A stretch of 6,188 nt of DNA from Rubrobacter sp. (GCA_013815575.1 JACDFX010000122.1:1-6188), one strand, 5' to 3'. Shown: positions 1-5,357, counted from the stretch's first letter. Numbers and translations: made by a program. Notes: generated from the letters alone by a model not told the origin.

Positions 1-119
1 AACGCGGCCTGCGCCCGACGGTCAACGAAACCTTCCCGCTCGAAGAGGCGACGGCGGCGATGGGCCTCATGGAAGAAGGCTCGGGCGCCGGCAAGATCGT
101 CCTCGAAGTGCCCGCGTGA
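1..119 (+). CDS. C-terminus of zinc-type alcohol dehydrogenase / quinone oxidoreductase (MDR family), 5' end outside window
   Basis: Only the last 38 residues are visible, read from base 3 to a TGA at 117-119. They include LRPTVNETFPLEEATAAM followed by GAGKIVLEV. This is the usual closing segment of medium-chain dehydrogenase/reductase proteins: a strand and 'FPLEEA..A' helix that start the last part of the catalytic domain, then the final 'GKIVL' strand. Family members are NAD(P)H-dependent oxidoreductases acting on alcohols, quinones or enones; the substrate cannot be inferred from this fragment. The stop overlaps the GTG start of the next gene (GTGA at 116-119), so the two are probably cotranscribed and translationally coupled. 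The family call is fairly secure from the tail pattern; zinc binding and subfamily are not visible. Confidence 0.75.
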   Translation, partial: RGLRPTVNETFPLEEATAAMGLMEEGSGAGKIVLEVPA

Positions 120-526
120 CGGACTACAGGCTCGAGTTCGGCTGGGAGGGTGACGGCGGTCTCGGTGAGCGCCTGATCCGGGAGGTCATCGAGGGCGAGA
201 AGACCGCCACCTGCGCCCCCCGCTCGGACTACACCGAAGAGGAACTCGCCGAGGTCGTGGACGCCAGGGGCGAGATCGTGGACGTTGTGGACGAGAACGA
301 CGAGCCGCGGTGCCGCGTCCGGATGGTCGCCGTCTACGAGACGACCTTCGGCCTCCCCGCCCCGGGCGTCGTCCGGGGCGAGGGCTTCGGGGACGACGCG
401 GAGGCCTTCAGGCAGGACCACCGCGAGGCCTGGGCCGGGGAGATGGAGGAGGAGGGCAACCCGCTCTCGGACGACACGGTCCTGGTTGTCGAAGAGTTCG
501 AGCTCGTCGAGACGCTGAACGGGTAA
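116..526 (+). CDS. ASCH domain-containing protein
   Basis: This 136-residue protein has the features of the ASCH superfamily, a PUA-like beta-barrel fold. They are a GEKTAT segment at residues 27-32 (the conserved G-x-K-T/S-x-T), a central strand region RCRVRMVAVYETTFG (65-79), and a helical FRQDHREAWAGEM segment (98-110) typical of the DUF984-type subgroup. The length fits the family. ASCH proteins are predicted RNA binders or nucleoside/RNA-modifying enzymes; one characterised member is an amidohydrolase acting on N4-acetylcytidine. The protein is acidic and has no signal peptide, so it is probably cytosolic. The GTG start at 116 overlaps the preceding dehydrogenase stop and has no clear ribosome binding site of its own, which suggests coupled translation. 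The pairing with a dehydrogenase gives no clear functional clue. Family assignment is good; the biochemical role is unknown. Confidence 0.85.
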   Translation: MTDYRLEFGWEGDGGLGERLIREVIEGEKTATCAPRSDYTEEELAEVVDARGEIVDVVDENDEPRCRVRMVAVYETTFGLPAPGVVRGEGFGDDAEAFRQDHREAWAGEMEEEGNPLSDDTVLVVEEFELVETLNG

Positions 527-532
527 GACGTC

Positions 533-566
533 CGGGGCGAGAGAGCCCGGCGGAGAACCCCGTTTT
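533..566 (+). terminator. weak possible terminator after the ASCH gene
   Basis: CGGGG (534-537 plus the C at 533) can pair with CCCCG (558-562), followed directly by TTTT (563-566). The 20-base loop is long and an alternative CCGGG/CCCGG pairing (532-536 with 546-550) competes. It sits 7 bases after the ASCH stop, the right place for a terminator, but the stem is only five pairs. Confidence 0.25.
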
Positions 567-596
567 CGTTCCGACACAATGGCGGCCTTCACGCAT

Positions 597-675
597 ATTT
601 AACCTGCGGTTTCGCGTCATTTAACATGGGGCGCCCGGGACTACCGTAAGCTTCTGCGGGCGCGCTTCCCTTACG
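597..675 (+). promoter_or_regulatory. intergenic repeats upstream of the 95-residue gene, possible control region
   Basis: The 182-base gap between 526 and 709 is locally less GC-rich than the genes. ATTTAAC occurs twice (597-603 and 619-625), exactly 22 bases apart, about two helical turns. Further on, CGTAAG (645-650) and CTTACG (670-675) form a perfect 6-base inverted repeat across a 19-base spacer. Either could bind a regulator, but I find no convincing -35/-10 pair, so the promoter is only inferred from the gap and the ribosome binding site that follows. Confidence 0.25.
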
Positions 676-708
676 TTTATCGGGACCCGACGGCAGTAGG
701 AGGGCAGG

Positions 709-996
709 GTGTTGCGGGTGGGAGATTTGGCTGTAAGGAGGACCCCTAAAGGATCGCGTCGAACGGCTGTGGGCGGCGCCGCCCTCTTCGCCGGGGCCCT
801 GTCGTTCGTGGCCGGGTTGGGCTTGCTCCCGGCGCGGGGTGATGCCCGGTCTCCCCAATGGGGGAGATTCTTCCGCTTCGGCGTCAGCAACGGCGTCCGC
901 TTCGGCCTCAGCCATGCCCGACACGGGAGGACCCGCGATTTCGCCGCGGGCGTGGCCGGCGCGCTCGTCCTGAGGCGGGTCATCCGGGCCGGTTAG
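709..996 (+). CDS. small basic membrane-associated or exported protein of unknown function
   Basis: I do not recognise this 95-residue protein. A good ribosome binding site, AGGAGGG at 698-704, precedes the GTG at 709 by 4 bases; TTG at 712, with 7 bases of spacing, is an equally good start. Third codon positions become strongly G/C from about residue 21 onward, supporting this strand over the antisense frames. The N-terminus is basic and contains SRRTA (16-20), followed by a Gly/Ala/Leu/Phe-rich hydrophobic stretch (about 21-41) ending in LPARGDA. This could be a single membrane helix or a signal peptide with a weak twin-arginine flavour. The rest is rich in Arg and Gly, with aromatic WGRFFRFGVSNGVRFG at 51-66 and a second hydrophobic patch near 78-88. 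The nuclease gene follows after 54 bases, so cotranscription is plausible. Confidence 0.6.
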   Translation: MLRVGDLAVRRTPKGSRRTAVGGAALFAGALSFVAGLGLLPARGDARSPQWGRFFRFGVSNGVRFGLSHARHGRTRDFAAGVAGALVLRRVIRAG

Positions 997-1050
997 TTAG
1001 GGCAGCGTCCCCCGTCCGCCAGGCACGCTGCAAGAGAGGAGATCCGGATC

Positions 1051-1914
1051 ATGCCGTTCGTCGTCATCAAGGGAACCTTTCACGTCGTAGGCTACTCCCC
1101 GGACGGTGACTCCGTCAGGTTCCGGGCTGAGAACGACGCAAACTGGGCCAAGCTCTCCGGCCTGCCGCTGATACCCGACGACAACCCGGAGGACGAGCCG
1201 TTCTACGCGCAACTGCGCTTCGAGGCGGTAGACACGCTCGAGACCCACTACGTCGGGGAGCATCAGCCCCTCGGCCTGGCGACCGCGGCCCAGGAGAGCC
1301 TGCTGCTCGGGCTCGGGATCACGGGCGTCGAGTGGGACGAGTCGAGAAGCGAGGTCACCCGGGCCAACGACGGCACCGAGGGATACATACTCAGCCGCTC
1401 CGTGGAAGAGTACGGGCGTCCCATCGCCTTCGTCTACGCCGGGGCTCCCGACGGGGTCCCCGACGGCGCGGAGATGTTCTTGGATGCGGACCTCATGCGC
1501 CGCAGCCTGAATTACCGCCTGATAGAAGAGGGCCTCGCCTACCCGACCTACTACGAGGGGCTGTTTCACGACCTGCGCGTCGCGCTGACCGAGGAGGTGG
1601 CCCGCGCACGGGCCAAGACCCTGGGCGTCTGGGCCGAGGACCGCACCACGGAGGGGTTCGAGGTGGAAGGCCTGCGGTCGGTGACCAAGGAGCACGTGGT
1701 CCTGCCCAAACTGTTCAGGCGTCTGGTCGAGTACCTGCGAGAGGGCGGCCCGCTATCGGGTTTCAAGGTATGGCTCGAGGCGAGGGAGGAGCAGGTCACG
1801 GTGGTCTCGACGGCGCACTTCACCCATCTGGACGACCTGGTGGAGGTCGGAGGCGAAGCCGGCAACTCGGTGCGCATGACCGAGCCGCCCGAAAACCTGG
1901 TCTTTCGAGGCTGA
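1051..1914 (+). CDS. thermonuclease-family (staphylococcal nuclease-like, SNase) protein with C-terminal extension
   Basis: This 287-residue protein contains an SNase fold at about residues 5-196. The family's calcium and catalytic residues can be matched: the DGDSVRF loop (D18, D20), R56, D61 and E64 in LRFEAVDTLET (spacing as in R35-D40-E43 of the Staphylococcus enzyme), and R123 in YGRPIAFVY (equivalent of R87). SLNYRLIEEGLAYP (152-165) and ARARAKTLGVWAED (185-198) match the family's later helices. Proteins of this type cleave DNA or RNA phosphodiester bonds with calcium. An insertion of about 30 residues lies between E64 and R123 relative to the classical enzyme, and residues 200-287 form an extra region I cannot assign. 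There is no signal peptide, so unlike secreted thermonuclease it seems cytosolic. The ATG is preceded by AGAGGAGA (1035-1042) at 8 bases. It may be cotranscribed with the small gene upstream. Confidence 0.87.
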   Translation: MPFVVIKGTFHVVGYSPDGDSVRFRAENDANWAKLSGLPLIPDDNPEDEPFYAQLRFEAVDTLETHYVGEHQPLGLATAAQESLLLGLGITGVEWDESRSEVTRANDGTEGYILSRSVEEYGRPIAFVYAGAPDGVPDGAEMFLDADLMRRSLNYRLIEEGLAYPTYYEGLFHDLRVALTEEVARARAKTLGVWAEDRTTEGFEVEGLRSVTKEHVVLPKLFRRLVEYLREGGPLSGFKVWLEAREEQVTVVSTAHFTHLDDLVEVGGEAGNSVRMTEPPENLVFRG

Positions 1915-1967
1915 CCGGCCGCCTCGGACCCACGCCGCCTACCGTCAAAGAGAGCGGTGGCTACCGC
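1906..1967. terminator. two short hairpins between convergent genes, possible bidirectional terminator
   Basis: CGAGGC (1906-1911) pairs with GCCTCG (1921-1926) across 9 bases that hold the nuclease stop codon. GCGGT (1954-1958) pairs with ACCGC (1963-1967) around the loop GGCT, 5 bases past the stop of the opposing hydrolase gene. Neither has a T-run, which is common in GC-rich genomes. The convergent arrangement makes termination here expected, but the hairpins are short. Confidence 0.3.
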
Positions 1968-1972
1968 CTGGC

Positions 1973-2830
1973 CTATCGCGCGGCGGGGACCTCGAACTCG
2001 TAGGTGTCGCCGTGGCCCAGGTAGTGGACCCGGTCGTCGAGGCCTGCGCTAGCGACAGCCCGTTTGAAGTCCTCCAGCGGCGACTCGAACCTGGTGTAGT
2101 CGTTGTAGTGGATCGGGATGGTGGTGCGGGCGTCCATGATCCGCATGGCCTCCAACCCCTGCTCGGCGTCCATCGTGACGAAGATCCCGAGCACCTTCGT
2201 CCCGCCCAGGTGCAACATCGCAAGGTCTATGTCGGGAAAATGGCGGGGTATCTCCCTCAGGCGGTCGTGAACGAGCGTGTCCCCGCTGATGTACATCCGC
2301 ATCCGGGCCTCCTCCCCCGCCCGCCCGAACTCGAGCATGCTGCCCATCACCGGCGGCAGTACCGCGCCGAGCGGCCCGGGGCCGTGCGTTCCCGGCAGCG
2401 CGGTAAGCCGCAGGCGGGCCTCGCCCTTCTCCACGGCGAGCGGCTCCCAGGTCCTTAGCGTCCGCGTCTTCGTGAAGCCGACCTTTTCGAGGTAGGAAGT
2501 TGCATGGTGGTTGGAGACGATGGGTGTAGCCTTGTTCAGCTTCCGCTCGGCGAGGCGGTCGAAGTGGTCCCCGTGCAGGTGCGAGAGCAGCACGAAGTCA
2601 AGCGGCGGGAGGTCTTCAATCTCTACGGCGGGGTTCGTCAGACGCTTCGCCGTCAGCCCGTAGCCCAGGTGGACGTGATCCCCGGCGTGAAGGAAGTTCG
2701 GGTCGGTCAGTATGGTGAAACCGGCGTACCGGATGACGACGGTCGCAGTACCTACGAAGAACACGGAGCCGCTCTCGAAGTCCGCGTCCTCGTTTCTGCG
2801 CGGCAGGACGAGCGCCTCTCTGCCCGTCAC
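1973..2830 (-). CDS. MBL-fold metallo-hydrolase (beta-lactamase superfamily, UlaG-like group)
   Basis: This 285-residue protein has the complete metal-binding set of the metallo-beta-lactamase fold: SHLHGDH at 83-89 (H84, H86, D88, H89), H149 in LPGTHG, D184 in YISGDT and H241 in IPIHYND. The opening GTATVVIRYAGFTILTDPNF (27-46) is the usual first sheet of the Lactamase_B_2 group, which includes the UlaG lactonase and the UPF0173 proteins. These bind two metal ions and hydrolyse esters, lactones or phosphodiesters; the substrate here is unknown. There is no signal peptide, so a cytosolic hydrolase is likely. GTG at 2830 is the first start in this frame after the upstream DUF2795 stop, leaving 4 bases between the genes and only a poor ribosome binding site. 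Coupled translation with DUF2795 is therefore likely. An ATG at 2835 is out of frame and closes after two codons. Confidence 0.88.
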   Translation of the reverse strand: MTGREALVLPRRNEDADFESGSVFFVGTATVVIRYAGFTILTDPNFLHAGDHVHLGYGLTAKRLTNPAVEIEDLPPLDFVLLSHLHGDHFDRLAERKLNKATPIVSNHHATSYLEKVGFTKTRTLRTWEPLAVEKGEARLRLTALPGTHGPGPLGAVLPPVMGSMLEFGRAGEEARMRMYISGDTLVHDRLREIPRHFPDIDLAMLHLGGTKVLGIFVTMDAEQGLEAMRIMDARTTIPIHYNDYTRFESPLEDFKRAVASAGLDDRVHYLGHGDTYEFEVPAAR

Positions 2831-2834
2831 CGCA

Positions 2835-3035
2835 TCACCCGGAGGTCGGCGAAGCTTCCAGCTCCGCGACGACCTCGTCCGCGCTATCGAAGCTCGGGCG
2901 CCCGAGCGTCCCGATCCTCTCCACCAACTCCCCCGGCGCGCCGTTCTCCTCTGCGGCCGACGCGAGGTCTCCCTTGCTCGCCGGGTACTCTACGCCTTGC
3001 AGATACCGGGGCGCATCGTTCGGATCGAAGTCCAC
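2835..3035 (-). CDS. DUF2795 domain-containing small protein
   Basis: This 66-residue protein matches the pattern of DUF2795: a short helix with YLQGVEYPASKGDLASAAEENGAP (residues 11-34), then LVERIGTLGRPSFDSADEVVAEL (37-59). The fold is known from the family as a small helical domain common in actinobacteria; its function is not established. The GTG at 3035 is chosen because GGAGG (3041-3045 on the complementary strand) lies 5 bases upstream. An ATG further upstream at 3060 is in another frame. It is acidic, lacks membrane segments and is probably cytosolic. The stop is 4 bases before the metallo-hydrolase start, so the two form a tight two-gene unit. Relatives are often found as single small genes, so the pairing is not in itself diagnostic. 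Confidence 0.8.
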   Translation of the reverse strand: MDFDPNDAPRYLQGVEYPASKGDLASAAEENGAPGELVERIGTLGRPSFDSADEVVAELEASPTSG

Positions 3036-3060
3036 GTCTGCCTCCAGAGAACCGTTTCAT

Positions 3061-3077
3061 AATCGCCAGAGACGATT
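3061..3077. promoter_or_regulatory. short inverted repeat in front of DUF2795
   Basis: AATCG (3061-3065) and CGATT (3073-3077) form a 5-base inverted repeat around 7 bases, 26 bases upstream of the DUF2795 start, in the 61-base gap behind the broken gene. It could be an operator or part of a promoter, but I see no clear -35/-10 pair. Treat it as a weak candidate. Confidence 0.2.
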
Positions 3078-3096
3078 GTTCCCCCGAACCGCAACC

Positions 3097-3532
3097 TCAA
3101 TCACCCCTCCAGCCCCACATCCCCCGGTACGCCTCCAGAACCCTCCGACGAACATCCTCAGGCAAATCCTCGAAAGCGATCTCATCCCGGATTCTCTCGG
3201 CCGGCGGCTTCCCTCGATAGATCTCGCCCTCTCCTCCCGATCCCCCGTCCAGAAGCATGTACGGATACTCTCCGGGCTTCTTCAGATCGAAGAGCCCCGT
3301 GAACACCGCCGTGTAACCTGCGCCGGACCCGCCGCCGCCCTCGTACAGTCAGACGTAACGAGGCCTGCCACCTGGCAACAACCTCTCTTCCCTGCTCTTC
3401 AAACCCATGCTCCACATTATCCATGCCCGGCAAGCAGCCACCAGACGTGACGCTCGGAGCCGTCAGGTACGCTGCGGCCAGCCTGCCCCAGACGCAATCG
3501 TCCTGGCCCCTTCTAAGTCTGCTTCTCCTCAC
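3097..3532 (-). pseudogene. remnant of a protein-coding gene, frame lost near 3350 (unknown family)
   Basis: From 3348 down to 3097 a clear coding frame reads LYEGGGGSGAGYTAVFTG, then LKKPGEYPYMLLDGG, then DEIAFEDLPEDVRRRVLEAYRGMWGW. It has no good start: the first candidate, GTG at 3306, has no ribosome binding site and lies inside the apparent domain. Just upstream the frame hits TGA (3351-3349). A second - strand frame from GTG 3532 runs into the same point as EVVARWQASLRLT. Removing 4 bases (or 1) at the repeated CTGACTG (3346-3352) joins them as QASLRLYEGGGG, so a small insertion probably broke the gene. An ATG within YPYM, with GGAG 9 bases upstream, might still yield a 53-residue product. 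The protein family is not recognised; the C-terminal end looks helical and acidic. The N-terminal part has weaker codon bias and its start is uncertain. I see nothing supportable in 3533-3634. Confidence 0.5.
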
Positions 3533-3634
3533 GAACTTGAGTCTCTCGCTACCCGCATCGGCGGCCCTAGACTGAACCGAACTCGGAACCCGACGAAGTA
3601 GTTCTCAACCCCTACTGACCAGCGAGCGGAACGG

Positions 3635-3808
3635 CTACTCTCCGTCGGAAGGCTTGATGAAGAAGGCCGGATCTTCCGTCCCCGAGGCGGATGAATCGTC
3701 TTCTAACCTCTTGCTCCCACTATCGGAACCCGCCCCACGCCGCTCCTCTTCCAATACTCGCGATTGCTCGCGGGGTTCTTCTCCGTCCCTGCCGTTCTCC
3801 CTCGTCAT
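3635..3808 (-). CDS. 57-residue highly charged, Gly-Glu-ending small protein (hypothetical)
   Basis: An ATG at 3808 opens a 57-codon frame closed by TAG at 3637-3635. AGGAAGGGG (complement of 3815-3823) lies 6 bases upstream, a good ribosome binding site, and TGA directly precedes the ATG in frame, so the start is fixed. The protein is almost free of hydrophobic residues (runs such as EEPREQSR, LEEERR, KRLEDDSSASGTEDP) until PAFFIKPSDGE at the end. It is predicted disordered and net acidic. It lies 64 bases downstream of isocitrate lyase on the same strand. About two thirds of its third positions are G/C, lower than in aceA, so it may be young, foreign or not translated. The general look (short, disordered, ED 13 and 12 residues from a C-terminal Gly-Glu) recalls Pup, but the conserved Pup helix is missing. 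I do not assign a function. Confidence 0.45.
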   Translation of the reverse strand: MTRENGRDGEEPREQSRVLEEERRGAGSDSGSKRLEDDSSASGTEDPAFFIKPSDGE

Positions 3809-3815
3809 TCAGTAC

Positions 3816-3836
3816 CCCTTCCTATCGTAGGAAGGG
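3816..3836 (-). promoter_or_regulatory. hairpin enclosing the ribosome binding site of the small ORF
   Basis: CCCTTCCTA (3816-3824) and TAGGAAGGG (3828-3836) are perfect 9-base complements with a 3-base loop. In the - strand transcript the downstream arm holds the purine-rich ribosome binding site for the ATG at 3808, so the hairpin would hide it. Its other arm overlaps the terminator-like hairpin at 3834-3856. No T-run follows, so it makes a poor intrinsic terminator. Confidence 0.5.
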
Positions 3837-3856
3837 AGCCGGAAAACCCGACTCCC
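3834..3856 (-). terminator. hairpin 17 bases after aceA, probable terminator or attenuator
   Basis: In the - strand transcript GGGAGTCGG pairs with CCGGCTCCC (3848-3856 with 3834-3842) around a 5-base GTTTT loop: 9 pairs, one of them G-U, extendable by weak G-U pairs. It starts 17 bases past the aceA stop. There is no T-run behind it, but GC-rich actinobacterial terminators often lack one. It shares 3 bases (3834-3836) with the next hairpin, so the two cannot both form fully. Confidence 0.5.
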
Positions 3857-3858
3857 CC

Positions 3859-3872
3859 CTGAAGCCTGAAGC
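3859..3872. repeat. two-copy CTGAAGC tandem repeat
   Basis: CTGAAGC occurs twice back to back (3859-3865, 3866-3872), directly beyond the aceA stop codon and followed by another CT. It is probably a small slippage product with no evident role. Confidence 0.6.
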
Positions 3873-5210
3873 CTACTTGACGAACTGCTCGTTCTCCGTG
3901 GATCCCGGCAGCCCCGTGTTCGGGTTCTCCGGCGTGTCGAACTGGGCCTCCTCGGTCGAGCCGGTGAGGGCTGTGGTGGAGGCTGCGCCGCCGGCGACGA
4001 CCTGGGCGACCTCGTCGAAGTAGCCGGCCCCAACCTCGCGCTGGTGCTTGGTGGCGGTGTAGCCGTACTTCTCGGCGTCGAACTCTTTCTGCTGGAGCTC
4101 GGAGTAGGCGGCCATGCCGCGCTCGCGGTAGTCGCTGGCGAGCTCGAACATGGAGAAGTTGAGCGCGTGGAAGCCGGCGAGCGTGATGAACTGGAACTTG
4201 TAACCCATCTCACCCAACTGCTTCTGGAAGGTCGCGATCTCCTCGTCGGAGAGCTTGGCCTTCCAGTTGAACGACGGCGAGCAGTTGTAGGCGAGCATCT
4301 TGCCGGGGAACTCGGCGTGGATGGCTTCGGCGAACGTCCTGGCCTGGTCAAGGTCCGGCATGGAGGTCTCGCACCACACGACGTCGGCGTAGGGCGCGTA
4401 GGCGAGGCCCCGGGCTATGGCCTGGTCGATGCCGGCGTTGACCCTATAGAAGCCCTCCATCGTCCGCTCCCCGGTCAGGAACCTCTGGTCAGCCGGGTCT
4501 ATGTCCGAGGTGACGAGGTTGGCCGCGTCGGCGTCGGTGCGGGCGACGATGATGGTCGGCACACCCATGACGTCGGCGGCGAGCCTGGCGGAGATGAGGT
4601 TGCGGACGGCCTGGCCGGTCGGGATGAGCACCTTGCCGCCCATGTGACCGCACTTCTTTTCAGAGGCGAGCTGGTCCTCGAAGTGGACGCCGGCCGCCCC
4701 GGCCTCGATCATGCTCTTCATCAACTCGAAGACGTTGAGCGCGCCCCCGAAACCGGCCTCGGCGTCCGCGATTATGGGCGCGAACCAGTTGGTGCCGTTC
4801 TTGCCCTCGGCGTGGTGGATCTGGTCTGCGCGCTGCAACGCCTGGTTGATCCTCTTCACCACGTGCGGAACGCTGTTGGCCGGGTACAAACTCTGGTCCG
4901 GGTACATCTGCCCCGCCAAATTCGCGTCGGCAGCGACCTGCCACCCACTCAGGTAGATCGCCTTGAGCCCGGCCTTGACCTGCTGCACGGCCTGGTTGCC
5001 GGTAAGCGCCCCGAGCGCGTTGACGTAGTCTTCCGTGTGCATCAGGTCCCACAGCCGCTCCGCACCCATCCGCGCCAGCGTCTGCTCGACCACCACCGAA
5101 CCCCGCAACCGCGCCACGTCATCAGCCGTGTACGGCCGCTCGACCCCGGCCCAGCGCTCGCCCTCCCACGCCTCAGCTATCTGCGTCGTCCCGCTCTTTC
5201 CGTTCTCCAC
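3873..5210 (-). CDS. aceA: isocitrate lyase
   Basis: This enzyme splits isocitrate into glyoxylate and succinate, the first step of the glyoxylate bypass, in the cytosol. The 445 residues align along their length with mycobacterial isocitrate lyase 1: [12 protein letters not shown] (86-97), [16 protein letters not shown] (141-156), the active-site loop KKCGHMGGK (185-193) with catalytic C187, [11 protein letters not shown] (246-256), NCSPSFNW (309-316) and the lid-side end [16 protein letters not shown] (385-400). Mg-binding acidic residues (D149, E151 region, D178 in FEDQ) are kept, so it should be active as a tetramer. The GTG at 5210 has AGGAGG 5 bases upstream (5216-5221). Odd point: the family normally ends near GSTEEGQF, here at residue 424; a further 20 residues follow that repeat the motif as GSTENEQF. 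aceB lies upstream on the same strand, separated by a hairpin and an AT-rich operator-like region, so aceA probably has its own promoter. Confidence 0.97.
   Translation of the reverse strand: MENGKSGTTQIAEAWEGERWAGVERPYTADDVARLRGSVVVEQTLARMGAERLWDLMHTEDYVNALGALTGNQAVQQVKAGLKAIYLSGWQVAADANLAGQMYPDQSLYPANSVPHVVKRINQALQRADQIHHAEGKNGTNWFAPIIADAEAGFGGALNVFELMKSMIEAGAAGVHFEDQLASEKKCGHMGGKVLIPTGQAVRNLISARLAADVMGVPTIIVARTDADAANLVTSDIDPADQRFLTGERTMEGFYRVNAGIDQAIARGLAYAPYADVVWCETSMPDLDQARTFAEAIHAEFPGKMLAYNCSPSFNWKAKLSDEEIATFQKQLGEMGYKFQFITLAGFHALNFSMFELASDYRERGMAAYSELQQKEFDAEKYGYTATKHQREVGAGYFDEVAQVVAGGAASTTALTGSTEEAQFDTPENPNTGLPGSTENEQFVK
3882..3962 (-). repeat. duplicated GSTExxQF motif coding the isocitrate lyase tail
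   Basis: Codons 417-424 (3939-3962, GSTEEAQF) and 436-443 (3882-3905, GSTENEQF) encode nearly the same octapeptide. The DNA differs at 7 of 24 positions, so the duplication is old or the peptide is selected. The linker between is Pro/Asn-rich ([11 protein letters not shown]). Confidence 0.7.
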
Positions 5211-5256
5211 CTTGTCCTCCTATGCTCTCTACTTACGGCCCCTACAAGATACACCA

Positions 5257-5282
5257 TGCATTTATGTGCGCATATATATGCA
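5257..5282. promoter_or_regulatory. AT-rich palindromic element upstream of aceA, probable operator/promoter
   Basis: GCATATATATGC (5270-5281) is a perfect 12-base palindrome. It lies inside a wider imperfect one: TGCAT..ATG (5257-5266), TGCG, CAT..ATGCA (5271-5282). ATGCAT (5256-5261) and TGCGCA (5267-5272) overlap it. It is an AT-rich island in very GC-rich DNA, 47-72 bases upstream of the aceA start, where a promoter is expected. Isocitrate lyase genes are commonly controlled by carbon-responsive regulators (IclR, RamB or GlxR/CRP types in various bacteria); none of their sites is clearly recognised here. I cannot place a confident -35/-10 pair. Confidence 0.5.
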
Positions 5283-5357
5283 ACTCAGGCATGATAGTCG
5301 TCCGTCGCCTGCGGGCGTGGGTACGTGTCCGACGCACCTGGGGAGGAGGACCGGGGG

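Noticed and set aside
589..983. Overlapping - strand frames opposite the 95-residue gene
   Set aside because: No ribosome binding site or family features, and third-position bias favours the + strand frame at 709-996.
997..1695. A 232-codon - strand open frame opposite the nuclease
   Set aside because: The + strand has catalytic motifs and correct codon bias; the antisense product shows no recognisable motif.
2012..3220. Two + strand open frames (2012-2458 and 2504-3220) opposite the metallo-hydrolase and DUF2795
   Set aside because: Both are antisense to genes with clear motifs; the products are low-complexity Arg/Pro/Val-rich sequences.
3349..3417. In-frame TGA (3351-3349) within MWSMGLKSREERLL..RYV-stop-LYEGGGG read as selenocysteine
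   Set aside because: No hairpin of the selenocysteine-insertion kind is evident, the upstream residues look non-coding, and a small insertion at the CTGACTG repeat explains the break more simply.
3536..3604. Possible tRNA-like stretch (GGTTC / GTTCAG on the - strand)
   Set aside because: No acceptor stem, anticodon arm or proper T-arm can be assembled around it.
3407..4023. + strand frames at 3407-3601 and 3691-4023
   Set aside because: Poor codon bias, no ribosome binding sites, no motifs; the second runs into the antisense of aceA.
4044..5294. A 416-codon + strand open frame opposite isocitrate lyase
   Set aside because: It is the antisense reflection of a high-GC gene: Val/Gly/Leu/Arg-rich, no family features, no ribosome binding site, and it fully covers a certain aceA.
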